The position numbers were made by a program, and so were the translations under genes. Source: Ctenosaura bakeri (Eukaryota > Chordata > Lepidosauria > Squamata > Iguanidae). From it: a stretch of 64,000 bases of DNA. Position 1 is the stretch's first letter, and every line of letters starts with the position of its first letter. This document shows positions 46,381 through 57,138 of this stretch, piece after piece. The notes below the pieces were generated by a model. That model ran no database searches and was not told the origin of the DNA. It was given only the letters and a program-made list of their open reading frames with translations. The DNA lies in the NCBI GenBank assembly GCA_948474755.1, contig CAOLHI010000560.1, positions 310,001 through 374,000 on the forward strand, written 5' to 3'.

Positions 46381-46872
46381 ATATACATCACATCAGCACT
46401 CACAACATACATGCTCACTACTTAGAGCAAGAGTAGGCAACTTTCATCCCACACACTTCAAGTGAGTTATGTCACTTCTCATTCCTGTTTGAACTGATCT
46501 TAGATCATTTTTACAGGGTTTAAGGGAGGGAGCAAACCACAACATTTTCTGATGTTTTCAAGTATTTGAGCTGAATAATGAGGTTGGGAACTACATGCCC
46601 TTCCCCTTTGATCATTTAAACAGTGGTACTTTCTGTTCAGAAACATTTGGTCAAATTACATAATTGCCTCAGGCAGCAGATGAGGCTGACCTTCCGTCGT
46701 TTCTTTCTGGGTTTCCTGACTGTTCTGCCATTTAAGGATAAAGCAAACTACACGTATCCTGCCCCTCTAAATTAGCCTGTTGCCTCAAGTCTGACAGAAG
46801 ATATTGCCCTGTAATAGTGTTGAAAATTACCTGGCTTAAGCAACATGGAACAGCTATTTTGTCCTTTACCTC

Positions 46873-47716
46873 TGTTACCCTGAAAACGGGGGGTCCCGCG
46901 AGGGGCGTCCGACTTTGCCAATTAGAAAGATCAAGATGGGGAAATTAGACCCAGAGCACTGGTTTGACATGCAAGAGGCAGGGTAACTTAGCGAGACCTT
47001 GTAACCCAACGTCTACGGCTTCCAGGCAACGAGCAGGCCAGGTTACAATGATAACAACTTTATTAAACACAAGCAAGGTAAATCAAACACACACACACTA
47101 ACTAACTAAAAGAATAAGGAAAAGAGACTTGGGGGAACAACGGGTGATACGACACCTGGTCACGATGTCCTGCAGAATCTGGAGCGATGAATGACGGGGC
47201 TCAGCACTGGTTGCTGAGGGAAACTCTTGAACCAACTGGCAGCAAGTCTGGATGGCAGCTCGAGAGGAACCAACGAGGTCCCAAAATGGGGACTTTTTAT
47301 AGGATGAAACATGCCTGTCGGCTATGGCAAACCAAGTGGGGAACAAAAGAGTTTTGGCGCTAGACAAAAGGATCTGGTGAGGTCACTTTCAGCATGATCG
47401 GATTAGCGTTGAAAGACAAAAGAGTGGCCGGTGAGCTAATGGCCTTCTCCAAAGGGATGATTTGGCGGGAACCCGCGCCTCTATTGTGGAGTATAGGTAT
47501 GGGAGTCTCCTGAAGCTATGTGAGGCTTGGGAAATGCTGGCTTGAATGAGGAATGGAATTTGAACAATTAGTCAGCCGCAGCCAATACGTGCTTGTTTCA
47601 GAAACCAGCCCAAACACGTGCATTGGGGCTGCCGAGCGTGGTCTAGCCAGGGCCGAATTAAATTATATCAAATGATATCAGGGAGTCCCTTCCTGGGTCC
47701 CATAGCCATCATAACA
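46873..47716 (-). mobile_element. Solo LTR (endogenous retrovirus or Gypsy-like), about 844 bp
   Basis: The minus strand runs from TGTTATGATGGC to GGGTAACA, giving the TG...CA ends and short inverted termini (TGTTA/TAACA) of an LTR. A TATA box (TATAAAAAG, 47293-47301) is followed about 230 bp downstream by a polyadenylation signal AATAAA (47059-47064), fitting a U3-R-U5 order. The flanks CCTC and TCTC suggest a 4-bp target duplication with one change. No gag, pol or env sequence adjoins it, so it is read as a solo LTR left by recombination. Its GC content is higher than that of its surroundings. Confidence 0.8.
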
Positions 47717-47775
47717 TCTCAGGCAACAAAACATCTGGGGAAAGATTTGCTTTGCACTGAAGGTTTGGATTACAA

Positions 47776-47909
47776 GAATGGTTCCCAAGCTTTGGTCCTC
47801 CAGATGTTTTGAACTCTAGCTCCAGAATCCCTAGCCAGCTTGGCCAACAGTTACAAATTCTGGGAGCTGACATCCAAAACATCTGGAGGCTCAAAATTTA
47901 TAACCACTG
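47776..47909. mobile_element. Mini hAT foldback MITE (8-bp TSD)
   Basis: This 134-bp palindromic element has ends GAATGGTTCCCAAG and CAAAATTTATAACCACTG and inner inverted blocks TCCTCCAGATGTTTTGAACT / ACATCCAAAACATCTGGAGG. It is flanked by GATTACAA (47768-47775) and GATTAAAA (47910-47917), a 7-of-8 match as expected for hAT. Confidence 0.8.
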
Positions 47910-48169
47910 GATTAAAATAAATATAAGAGGTCTTTTAAAAATACTCTTCCAGACCAGATGGACACAGCCCACAGCCATAAAATTCTTTTGTAGGATGCTG
48001 TAGTTATAGGGTTTACCATATGGGGTTGTGGCAAATAGTCCCAGATAGACCTGACAGCAATCTGTGACAGAGACTCCCTGCTTACATCCCTGTAATTATA
48101 GTCACTTAAGCTCATAGACATAAGAAAAAAGATTTGGGTTTTTTAAAATTAATATTATTTGTGGAACTT

Positions 48170-48490
48170 TCTCCCACAGGATGGGAAGCCCCATCATCAG
48201 CTGTTTTACCATTTTCTTGGCGGTTTTTAAAAGGCTTTAAAAGACATATTGTTCCAGGCCACATTAAATTAATGATGTTGGGCTGATCTGAATTTTTGAA
48301 CTTGTGCTGCTTATTATTTTATATCAAGTCCTCCATAAATACTTCATTGAGTTATTTATTGTTTTATGTCATTGTTTGAGTGCTGATATTTTATCTCTGT
48401 GTTTGAATGTATTCTAATTGATTTTATTATTTCTGTGAGCCATGCGGAGAAATAGTTTGAAACATATGAATAAAATCATTGCCTTTGAGA
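48170..48490 (+). repeat. LINE (L2/CR1-like) 3'-end fragment
   Basis: It contains CACAGGATGGGAAGCCCCAT, GCGGTTTTTAAAAGGCTTTA, TGTGAGCCATGCGGAGAAAT and a final AATAAAATCA, in the order of reptile LINE 3' ends. Diverged. Confidence 0.5.
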
Positions 48491-49169
48491 ACTTTGAAAA
48501 GGGAACACCATGAATTATAGGTATTTGTGTGTGGGCTTTTCATAAGTGATGCAGTTCACGTCCATTTTGAACTTGGCTATTGGAACTTCGGCTAAAATTT
48601 GTATGTGGAGTTAGTTTGCAGGGCCTGTACCACCTTTGTTTTGACTGTCTGCTCATTTAACAGCTGCTGAATAAGTGAACATTGTTTTATGCAGCAGACA
48701 GCTCCTCTGTGTCCAAAATGTAGTTCTAAAGCTTTGTCAGCGTTGCTTTCTTCCCCAGTTCTGTTGACAGTATTTTGGCTTGTCTGTCATCCTTATAGAT
48801 CATTCTTCTTTCTTTTTATTGTTAAAGTCTCCAGAAGAATTACAGCATTATAAAGACAACCAAAATAAGTTACATTCCCTGTGAACCAGGAGGAATATTG
48901 GCCTGCCTTTCAGTGCTATCGTCTTTAGTGCCAAGAAGAATGGGCAAGGGAAACAACAGAAGAAAGCAAGAAGACAGACACTTAAAGATTCAAACTGGAG
49001 AACAATCGGCAATTCTTATGGGCAAGCAAAGGACCCATATGACCATGTCTATGTACTGTGTGTTAAAAATCACAAAGAATATTGTCCTCACAACCTGGAC
49101 TGTGTAAATGATTCTTCTAGCACTGCCTATACATTCCCATAAAAAGGAGGAAGGAAGGGACAGAAAAAA

Positions 49170-49510
49170 AAGAAATGTGGCAGCACCTTTAAGATTAATA
49201 ACTGGTTTTTATTTTGGCAAGGAGCTTTTGTGGATATAATCCTGCTTTTTCGGATGCAGTACCAAGTGGTATTATGGTATCAGATATAAATTTATATTTA
49301 TATTTAAACTATTTATATGCTTAATATGCTTTATACCTGAGGCCTTAATGCCACTAGATATTGCATCTGAAGAAGTGGGTTTATATCCATGAAAGCTCAT
49401 GCAAAAATTTTTTTAAAAAATTTAATCTTAAAGGTGCTGTCCCTCCCCCCTTCCTTCCTCCTTTTTTACGCTGCAAGAGACTGACATGGCTACTTCTTTG
49501 AATATACACA
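49170..49510. repeat. Inverted-end reptile repeat (CACCTTTAAGATTAA ... TTAATCTTAAAGGTG)
   Basis: The left block GCAGCACCTTTAAGATTAAT and right block TTTAATCTTAAAGGTGCTGT are inverted copies. GAGCTTTTGTGGATATAATC and GTTTATATCCATGAAAGCTC also pair. A CTTCCTTCCTCC tract follows. It is homologous to the fragment at 36283-36400. Confidence 0.65.
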
Positions 49511-51472
49511 TTTCTAGACATTCTTGCTACAGACAGTCACTGGCCACCTGTTAGGTGAACAGATAGGAAGAAAGTTTTTCCTTTCTGACACATACAAACA
49601 CACACAGAGTAATGAGTTTAAGACTACCTCTAGACTATGCACTTTTTCCTCCAGAGGGAGTGTAACCATGAGTTTCCCTAATTATTGGAGAAAAGAAGCA
49701 TTAACAGCAGCACATCTCTCTTATCATGATCCAGCTTCTGTTTATGGCCATGACAAGAGTTGCACAGTCTTCTGACTTTTATTACAGAGAAATAGAAGTG
49801 GATATCATCAGTGAACTGGATACACTTTGAAAGTAAAGTGTCACCTAATTATTGCTCTTAATAGCACCATATAGATGCTGAATAGCATAGGAGACAAGTT
49901 CAAACACTATAGAATCTTACAAAATGAATGGTGTCATGTTATGGTCATTTATAGTTATGGTCAATTAGTGCTATCTGTGGGCATGATCCTGCACATAGGA
50001 GTTAGGCCACTGTACTACTATTCTTCCATCTCAGAGACAGTCTAGAAGGCTACAATGAAATACCAAGCTGCTGAAAGATCAGAGAAAAATCAAGAGGATC
50101 ACAATCCTCATTTTTCTCTCTCTCAATCAGATGTAATCTGCTAAAACAACCCAAACTGACTTGGACCCAAGACCATTCCTGACTGGAATGGATCTAAGAT
50201 TTGGAGCCAAAGGATAGATAGATGGCACTTGCTGCTTATGAACTAACACCATACTCCTTCTGCTGTCCAAAACTGGTGCTACTATTGCAGCAGACTCTGA
50301 AATCACATGGCCCTGCAGTCTTCTGCTAAACCACATTAAAAGGAGCTAAACATTTTTAAAAGATTAGTCTGATATCTAAACAATGGTTGTAGTTATCTGC
50401 CAGACATTACACTATCGCCTTAGCCAGACATGTGCCTTGTATGATCTTATATGGGAGAGGCCCAGTGCCTATGAAACAAGCTCTCCATTGATATACTGTT
50501 CACATTTTGATTGGAAAAGATGGGAGGGGCAAGGATTTGGAGCGTCTGCTATAATCCAGAACTCCAGATAGGCAGAGGGAACTAATTACTGTAGTTGAGG
50601 TATATCCCATTCTTCATACTAGTTTAATATTTCTGAATATATTAAGCATAAAATAATGTAAGAGTCATATCCAAGTTAGCATTTCTCATAAATACCCAGC
50701 TGGGAGAAACACAATTTTGTCTGCTTCATGGAAAAGAGATTGACCTTTTGTCAGGAATCAGTAATCATATTTTGCAGGGTGGATGAAAATGTATTATGGA
50801 GAATGACACAAAAGAAAAGCCCTTGAAGGAACATAGGGTTATTATTATAGAACAATGGCATAAATTTGACTAAAATAAGTGATGGCAAGCTGAGCCAAAT
50901 CTTCATTTCCAACCTGGCAAGTAGTTTAGTGAATAATTCCCAAGCAATGGATAATAAACTATAGGTCTGAAAATGATTATAGGAGAACCTGGACTGCCCT
51001 TGCACAAATCAGAGAAGACTCCGGGAGGAGGGGGTGGGAACCATTACAGTTATTACAAAATCCAAAGACCATCCATGTATATTTGTAGCCCTGTACTACA
51101 AGCATACAATTTTATATTTTAACACTACATTGCAGTAGTTGTCAAATCATCCATTAAAACAAAAACAAAATTACCCAGAACCTGATTTGACCCAGACAAC
51201 AGATTAACTAATGACTGAGGAGATAGAAAAGAAGGCAGCAGTGGGCCAATGTTAATTAGAGGTAACAAGCCACATTTTTGGTTACAGGTTTCTAATTGGA
51301 TGACCTCATTCTGAGATCTTCCTCTGCAATACAACTACAGCCTGAAAGCAGAATGGAACGTCTCAGCACCACATTAGATGGACAGAGCTCAGCCACAGCA
51401 ACAAAGAAGACACGTCTGTAGGAAAAGTGTTAAATCAGGATTGACAGGCAGGACAGGCAGAACTGTATCTCT

Positions 51473-51654
51473 GGCCATTTCTGCACTAGACTGTTATAGT
51501 GCTATTATTCCACTTTCAACAATCCTATGGAATCCTGGGATTTGCAGTTTAGGGAAGGGCCTTTGAGGCTCCTCCTGAAGCTGTAAACCCCAGGATTATG
51601 TAGGATGTTGACAGTGGAATAATAGCACTATAACAGTCTAGTGCAGAAATGGCC
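51473..51654. mobile_element. Palindromic MITE, GGCCATTTC family (TSD TCT)
   Basis: This 182-bp foldback starts GGCCATTTCTGCACTAGACT and ends AGTGCAGAAATGGCC. It is flanked by TCT on both sides (51470-51472, 51655-51657). Confidence 0.92.
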
Positions 51655-51732
51655 TCTGTGAGGAGTGTCTTTTAACAGAGAAAAGGACAACAGAAAGGCA
51701 GAAGCTCACAAATGGGCCTTTATATTTGTGTG

Positions 51733-51960
51733 TGGCCTAAAAGTCCCATACCAAGGCACCAGATCCTGTCGGATCTTGAAAACTAAACAGAGTCTGCTCT
51801 GGTTAGTACTTGAATGGGAGACTGCCAAGGAATACCAGGTGCTGTGGGCTATATTTCAGAGGAAGGAACTGGTAAAACTGAGTATTTCTTGCCTGAGTAT
51901 TCCTTGCTGAATAAAACCCTATAACCATAAGTCAACAAGCAATTTCAAGGCACATGCACA
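51733..51960 (+). mobile_element. 5S-rRNA-derived SINE
   Basis: The first 118 bases align by eye with vertebrate 5S rRNA (GGATCTTGAAAACTAAACAG, GGTTAGTACTTGAATGGGAG, AATACCAGGTGCTGTGGGCT), including the internal control-region boxes. A SINE body follows (GAAGGAACTGGTAAAACTGA, ATAAGTCAACAAGC) whose end resembles the tail of the tRNA-derived SINEs. It is not a functional 5S gene: it carries many changes and a fused tail. Confidence 0.9.
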
Positions 51961-52221
51961 TATTCGTAACGACAGGGGAACAGTACAGAGTATACTAAAC
52001 ACTGATAAGAAACTGGACAGCAGAGGAAGAGTGTATGGCACAAAAAGATAGGAAATGTCTGGAAAAAGATAATTCCACAGTGAATTGTGAAAGTAAAGTA
52101 CTGGAATTTGAATACATTTTATTTATTGCAAGAAGCTCCCACCTTTTGATGTCCCATTATTTAATGACGTGCTCTTTTGACACTTCCAAATTAAGGACAA
52201 GTTCCATTAATTCTACAGGAG

Positions 52222-52420
52222 TTCCAGTCATGTAGGGACGGGGGGCAGGGAGGTGGTTTGGCCCAGGCAGCAATGTTTTGGGGGCATCCTGGCCTGTAAC
52301 CATGCCCCCATGCACCACAGCTATGCCTCCACACACCGCAGCCACACCCCCAGTGCTATAGCCCTGCCCCCTCCCCACCACCCCCACACACACACTTCAA
52401 GCTCTGCCACTGAGGGGTTC
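52222..52420 (-). repeat. GC-rich transposon-end fragment (pair with 54325-54430)
   Basis: The minus strand runs from CAGTGGCAGAGCTTGAAG through a block of tandem-like CCATGCCCCC / CCACACCCCC units to CCCTACATGACTGGAA. It is homologous in inverted orientation to 54325-54430. Superfamily unknown. Confidence 0.5.
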
Positions 52421-52696
52421 TGCTCTTTCATCAGTTCTTCTTGCCTATGGAGGCTCATTTGGAACCACTGGCAAGTGTGTACTGCTTGCAAAGTGAGCTG
52501 AGAGGGGGGAAACAAAAGTGCTAAACCAGTTGAGAGACTTTATAAGTAGTGCACACATAGTTGGTAACAAGTGAGCCTCCATAAGTCCTTCATACGCCCT
52601 ACGTACATGGGTTCCACTTTTCAGTCAATTCCATTTTCTGACAATGATTGATGTTTTTTTTTAAAATACCCAACTGTTCTTCAAGGGTTTTTTAAA

Positions 52697-52715
52697 CACA
52701 CACACACACACACAC
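52697..52715. repeat. (CA)n microsatellite
   Basis: A CA run of about 9 units. Confidence 0.9.
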
Positions 52716-52891
52716 CCCAAATCAGGGAGAGATGCTTAAATCTAGCTTGCTCCTTACCGTACAAGTGATGTTTTTCCAGGGTTCTTTTACCATGAAGGAT
52801 TATATTATAACCCACTGACAGTCAAGGGTGGTACAGTCTACTTCACCACCTCAGAACTCTTATTTCATTGTGAAACATCTGTAGATTAGGC

Positions 52892-53024
52892 CAATGGTTC
52901 TCAACACACAGTCCTCCAGAGTTTTGAATTGCCTTCCAAAATCCCTGACCATTTGCCATGCTCACTGGGCCTTCTGGGAGCTGAAGTTCAAAACATCTGT
53001 AGGATCAGTGGTTGAGAAACACTG
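52892..53024. mobile_element. Mini hAT foldback MITE, second copy
   Basis: Ends are CAATGGTTCTCAAC and GTTGAGAAACACTG, with inner inverted blocks TCCTCCAGAGTTTTGAATTG / GAAGTTCAAAACATCTGTAGG-like sequence. The 8-bp flanks match at five positions. Same family as 47776-47909. Confidence 0.75.
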
Positions 53025-53293
53025 AAGTAGGGCACTTTGAGAATATCCTGAAAGCATCATCAACACACACCAGCAGCCTGTTTAGATGGCATTTTTTTCC
53101 ATGTGAAATATGTAAAACCCTAGGTCTCTGCTAAATCATAATGTTATAGAACTCTGTGATTTCCCCACCAGGGCTAGGTTTATTTTGACATTCTCTTCAG
53201 GATATTTATATCTGCCTGCAAAGAATGGAGATACTGCCTTTTATTTACCTGGTATTTATTTCTTGCTAAAGCACCTGGTTAAAAGAGTCCCGA

Positions 53294-53445
53294 GGCCCCT
53301 ACACAATTATAGCACTATGGTTCCACTTTAACTGCCATAGTGCCATCCTATGGAATTCTAGAAGTTGCAGTTGAAGGAGGGATATTTAGAATTCTCAGCC
53401 AGAGATCTCTAATGCCTCACCAAACTACAAACCCCAGAATTCCCT
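53294..53445. mobile_element. Palindromic MITE, truncated relative
   Basis: It starts GGCCCCTACACAATTATAGC and carries TATGGAATTCTAGAAGTTGC and CTACAAACCCCAGAATTCCC. The right terminus is missing. Confidence 0.65.
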
Positions 53446-54324
53446 TTCAGTGGGGAAAAATGTGTGCATTTATTAATGCAGATAACAAGAATGACAATAA
53501 AAGATGTCAGTCATGGTAGCACAGTATAATAAGAAGCATCATCTGTATGGAGAGAATATGTTTTGATTTTGCAACAAACTTTAACTGTGAGCATTGTAAG
53601 CTAAGCAGTCTAATTGTGTTCTAGTTGCTGAATATTTGGGACATCTGTAAAGATTTGTGAAGCATTTCCTAGTAGAATAAATTCAGTTCAAATTTTCAAG
53701 GGCTAAACTATTACCAAACACAAGCTCTTTATATGATGTCATTGGATGTTTCAGTAGCTACTGGTTTCTAAAAGAGAGATTTCCTTTTGTTAAGAAGATT
53801 TTCTACCCTGGTTATTATATAAAATTCTAAGTACTGACAGAACTCTATGATCAGTCTGCATCAGACCAGTTTTTTTCAAGCAAAAATGCAAACCTCTAAT
53901 TGATTTGACCCAGTTACAGTCTAAATTAAGTTGCTTGCATCAAGCATTTTTATTGACCAGGATTACAGAACAAGAAGCATATAAAACATTTTGTATGTTA
54001 TGTTTTGTTTCCAAATAATCCATGAACTACTGCTATGAAGCTGAGAGCTGTTTGAAAACTGACTTGTACAGGGTTTTTTCCTTAGGCAAAGAAATCTTCT
54101 GCTTGAAAAACTTTGTTAAAAAGAATAGATTTATTCCATAACAGTAGACCATCAATGCAATAAAAAGACAGAAGAATTGCTTTGCTTTTGAGAGCATTCA
54201 AAGCAATTACAGCCCACAAACAAGGATAATGGTAATGGTTAAAGAGGTAAAAAACTGAAGTAATAATGTTTTAATAGGACTGTGTGCTTTGAGCTGTCTT
54301 CAGCCAGAATCTTGTGATTAGACA

Positions 54325-54430
54325 GTGGCAGAGCTTGGAGTGGGGGGAGCATGGCCATTGCACACAGGGGCATGGTTGCAAGCTGGGACGCCCCAAAAAC
54401 ATTGCCCCCATCGTCCCTCGTCACTACACG
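54325..54430 (+). repeat. GC-rich transposon-end fragment (pair with 52222-52420)
   Basis: It reads CAGTGGCAGAGCTTGGAGTG ... CATTGCCCCCATCGTCCCTC, homologous to the minus strand of 52222-52420. Confidence 0.5.
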
Positions 54431-54707
54431 ACTGTAATTAAATATGATATGTGCATTACATTGTTCTTCAGCTAATTGTTGCTTGAAGAAAAGATGCTGG
54501 TGTAAATTGAACAGGATTGTAGGCACATAGGAAAGTGCATTGTACTGGGTTAGACTATTTGTTCTCCTAGCCCAGCTCTGTCTGCTCTCACTGGCAGGAA
54601 GAGATCTTCCTCATCACTTGCTACCTGATCCTTTTAGCTAAGAAAGCCAGAGACTGAATCTGAGATCCCTGCACTGAAAGCAAGGACTGTGTATCTGTAT
54701 GCACACT

Positions 54708-55075
54708 TATACCTTCAAGTTATCTGTCAAGGTGTGGTGACCTCGTGGATTTCATAGAGTTTTCTTAGACAAAAAATACTCAGAGCTGTATGCATGTATG
54801 TATTGAACGTGTGACCCAAGGTGGCTTCTTCAAAGTTAAAAACATTTAAAAAATTAAAAACATAAAAATATAAACTTATAATAATTTTTTAAAACAGCTA
54901 ATAAATAAATAAAAAGTTTTCCGGCTTTTATATTGCCTTTCTCTGAAATTTCGCCTACAGCACCTGGTATTCTTTGGCAGTCTCCCACTCAGTACTAACC
55001 AGAGCTGACCCTGCTCAGCTTCTGACATCAGACAAGATCTGGGCCTTCATTCAGGCTTGGTACTCTAGCAATGAG
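54708..55075 (-). mobile_element. 5S-rRNA-derived SINE, minus, with a nested AT-rich insertion
   Basis: The 5S-like head in reverse is at 54955-55060 (CAGCACCTGGTATTCTTTGG, CCAGAGCTGACCCTGCTCAG). The SINE body in reverse is at 54708-54793 (CTTCAAGTTATCTGTCAAGG, TCATAGAGTTTTCTTAGAC). They are separated by about 155 bp of LINE-tail-like sequence with an (AAAT)n run. Confidence 0.75.
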
Positions 55076-55127
55076 GTGTTGATTTACCTTATTTTGAAGA
55101 AATATATAGTGCCAGAGTAGTATTGAT

Positions 55128-55245
55128 TTATTTAGTCACTGAATGCCCTGCCTTTCTCCCAATATGGGACCCAAGGCATTTTACAGCAAGGTTAAAACAA
55201 GACAAAACCTGATGACAAAATAAATAAATAAATAAAAATAAAAAA
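55128..55245 (-). repeat. LINE (L2/CR1-like) 3'-end fragment, minus orientation
   Basis: CTGCCTTTCTCCCAATATGG, ACCCAAGGCATTTTACAGC and a following (AAAT)n run match the terminal block seen at 4020-4095 in the other orientation. Confidence 0.55.
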
Positions 55246-56918
55246 ATTAATTCAAACACAATTAATCAAGTCATCATATCAAAAAACCAGCTGAAGTCCT
55301 ATTGGTTAGTCCCAAATAGAGTGAAAGAATTGAATCAATTATTGAATTGTGAGTCAGCATGTAAGTAAATTCAATTGATTCAATGGTTCAACTCTAGTTA
55401 GGAACTAATTATAGATTTTAACCCACCCTCACTTTAAAAATTATAAAATCATGTAAAAATATAAAACTAAAGATAAAATTGTGGCTGTTTGCTTTATGCC
55501 TTTTAGATGATTGTGCAGTAAGAGCCTTTTTTCAAATTGTAGTTCACCTTTTAAATCACAGTGGCTTTTTGAAGAACATTGCTGTCTGATCCTTTATATC
55601 ATTTGTTGACAGTTTGCTGATGCAGGAGGTTCAAGCTTCCAATTTTGCACTTTAACTGTAATATATTAAGACAGTGGGAATATTCTGAATTTAGAAAGTG
55701 GCTTGCCATAGGAGAGGGGTGGGAATTTTAGGGTCTGATGGTTGAGTATGACTCTTTGGAAGTCTAGTGTGCACCTTCGGCCCCTCCCCCACCGATTCCC
55801 CAAAACTCCAGTCCTCCACCAAAGAAAATTAATACCAAAGTCCTCATTTTTCAGTTGAAAAAGCATCTACCTGGCCAAATTTCCTGTTAGAATACTATTT
55901 CAAGTGTGGTATCTCAAACAACCATGTTTAAAAATCCCTGAAAATTGACTGGAAGTAGTGCAACATCACCACCATTCACCCCAAATGGCAGCCACAGTGG
56001 AACAGTGTGGCCATCTGGACTCTCAGAAAAGTCAAAATGGCCCTCCATACAATAGAATGTATCCACATGAGAGCATCACTGAATATTTTTTAAAACATTT
56101 CAAAGTATTTATAAAAATATTTTATATTCATGTTTACAAAAATACAATATTTGTTTTGCAATTTTCTCAAGTGTGCTCTGGGTATATCCGTCCCAATATA
56201 TAACTTTAATATGCATTGGGCAGAAAATTGTTCAAATATAAACTTTCTGTGTTTGTGGGTACTTATGAATTTGCAAACATTTGGGTGTTTCTGAATGTTG
56301 TGAGCATTTTGCTCTGGGCTAGTAGAGGCCACAAATATAAAGAGTTCATCAAGGGAAATAAAAGGTTCTCTAGGCTGTGTTTGAAGCACTAACCCAGTGT
56401 CAGAGCTTAGAATAGCATCAATAAGATCTCTAAGAATGGAGTCTCACTTGAATTACTCTCAGTGGACTGCTTTGCTTTCAAGAAAAACTATAAGTCATGA
56501 CTTCCACAGTTCCTACACATGGGTGATGTAATTGGAATGGTTTCTCTCTTGGACTGTAATTCCCAGAATCCATTTCACAGATTCTGGGAACTATAGTCCA
56601 AAACAGTTAATACTTTCAGGTGCTATAATCTAAGGCCCTCCTTCAGTGAGCATTCAATAACTGTTGTTTGTTTGTTTGCTTGTTGCTCTCTCTCCATCTC
56701 TCCTTCCCACTCTTGTATTGCAAAACGGCAGCACCACACTGTAGACTACATTTCAAATCTGCCTGACTTTTAAAATCAGTCATTGGCAAAGAGAAGTTAC
56801 TGTTTAAAAATAGGAGATTCTGTGTGTAGAAAAGTTTGCTAACATTATCTTCTTAGTCACAGGTAAAATTAAAGAAACCATAGCTCATGGTAAAGTAAAT
56901 TACATTCAGAAAATCATA

Positions 56919-57138
56919 GGCCCTTTCACACGACACAGTTATAGCACTTATGATTCCACTTTAACAGCCATGGCTGCATCCTATGGAATCCTGGGGTTGG
57001 TAGTTTCATGAGACAATGAGCTGTCCGAGAATTCTATGAATTCTCATAAACACCTCTCTCTAAACTGCAAGTCCCAGAATTCTATAGGATGGGACCATGG
57101 TAGTTAAAGCAGAATTGCAGCATTAACGGGCATTGCCA
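56919..57138. mobile_element. Palindromic TIR MITE, older subfamily (like 37438-37893)
   Basis: The left end GGCCCTTTCACACGACACAG and the arms TATGGAATCCTGGGGTTGGT and CAGAATTCTATAGGATGGGA match the unsplit version of the copy at 37438-37893. The right terminus is decayed. Confidence 0.7.

Noticed and set aside
46873..47716. A complete endogenous retrovirus
   Set aside because: Only one LTR is present. No primer-binding site followed by gag, pol or env, and no second LTR, was found nearby.
51733..51850. 5S rRNA gene
   Set aside because: The similarity is clear, but many bases differ and it is fused to a SINE body, with three more diverged copies nearby.
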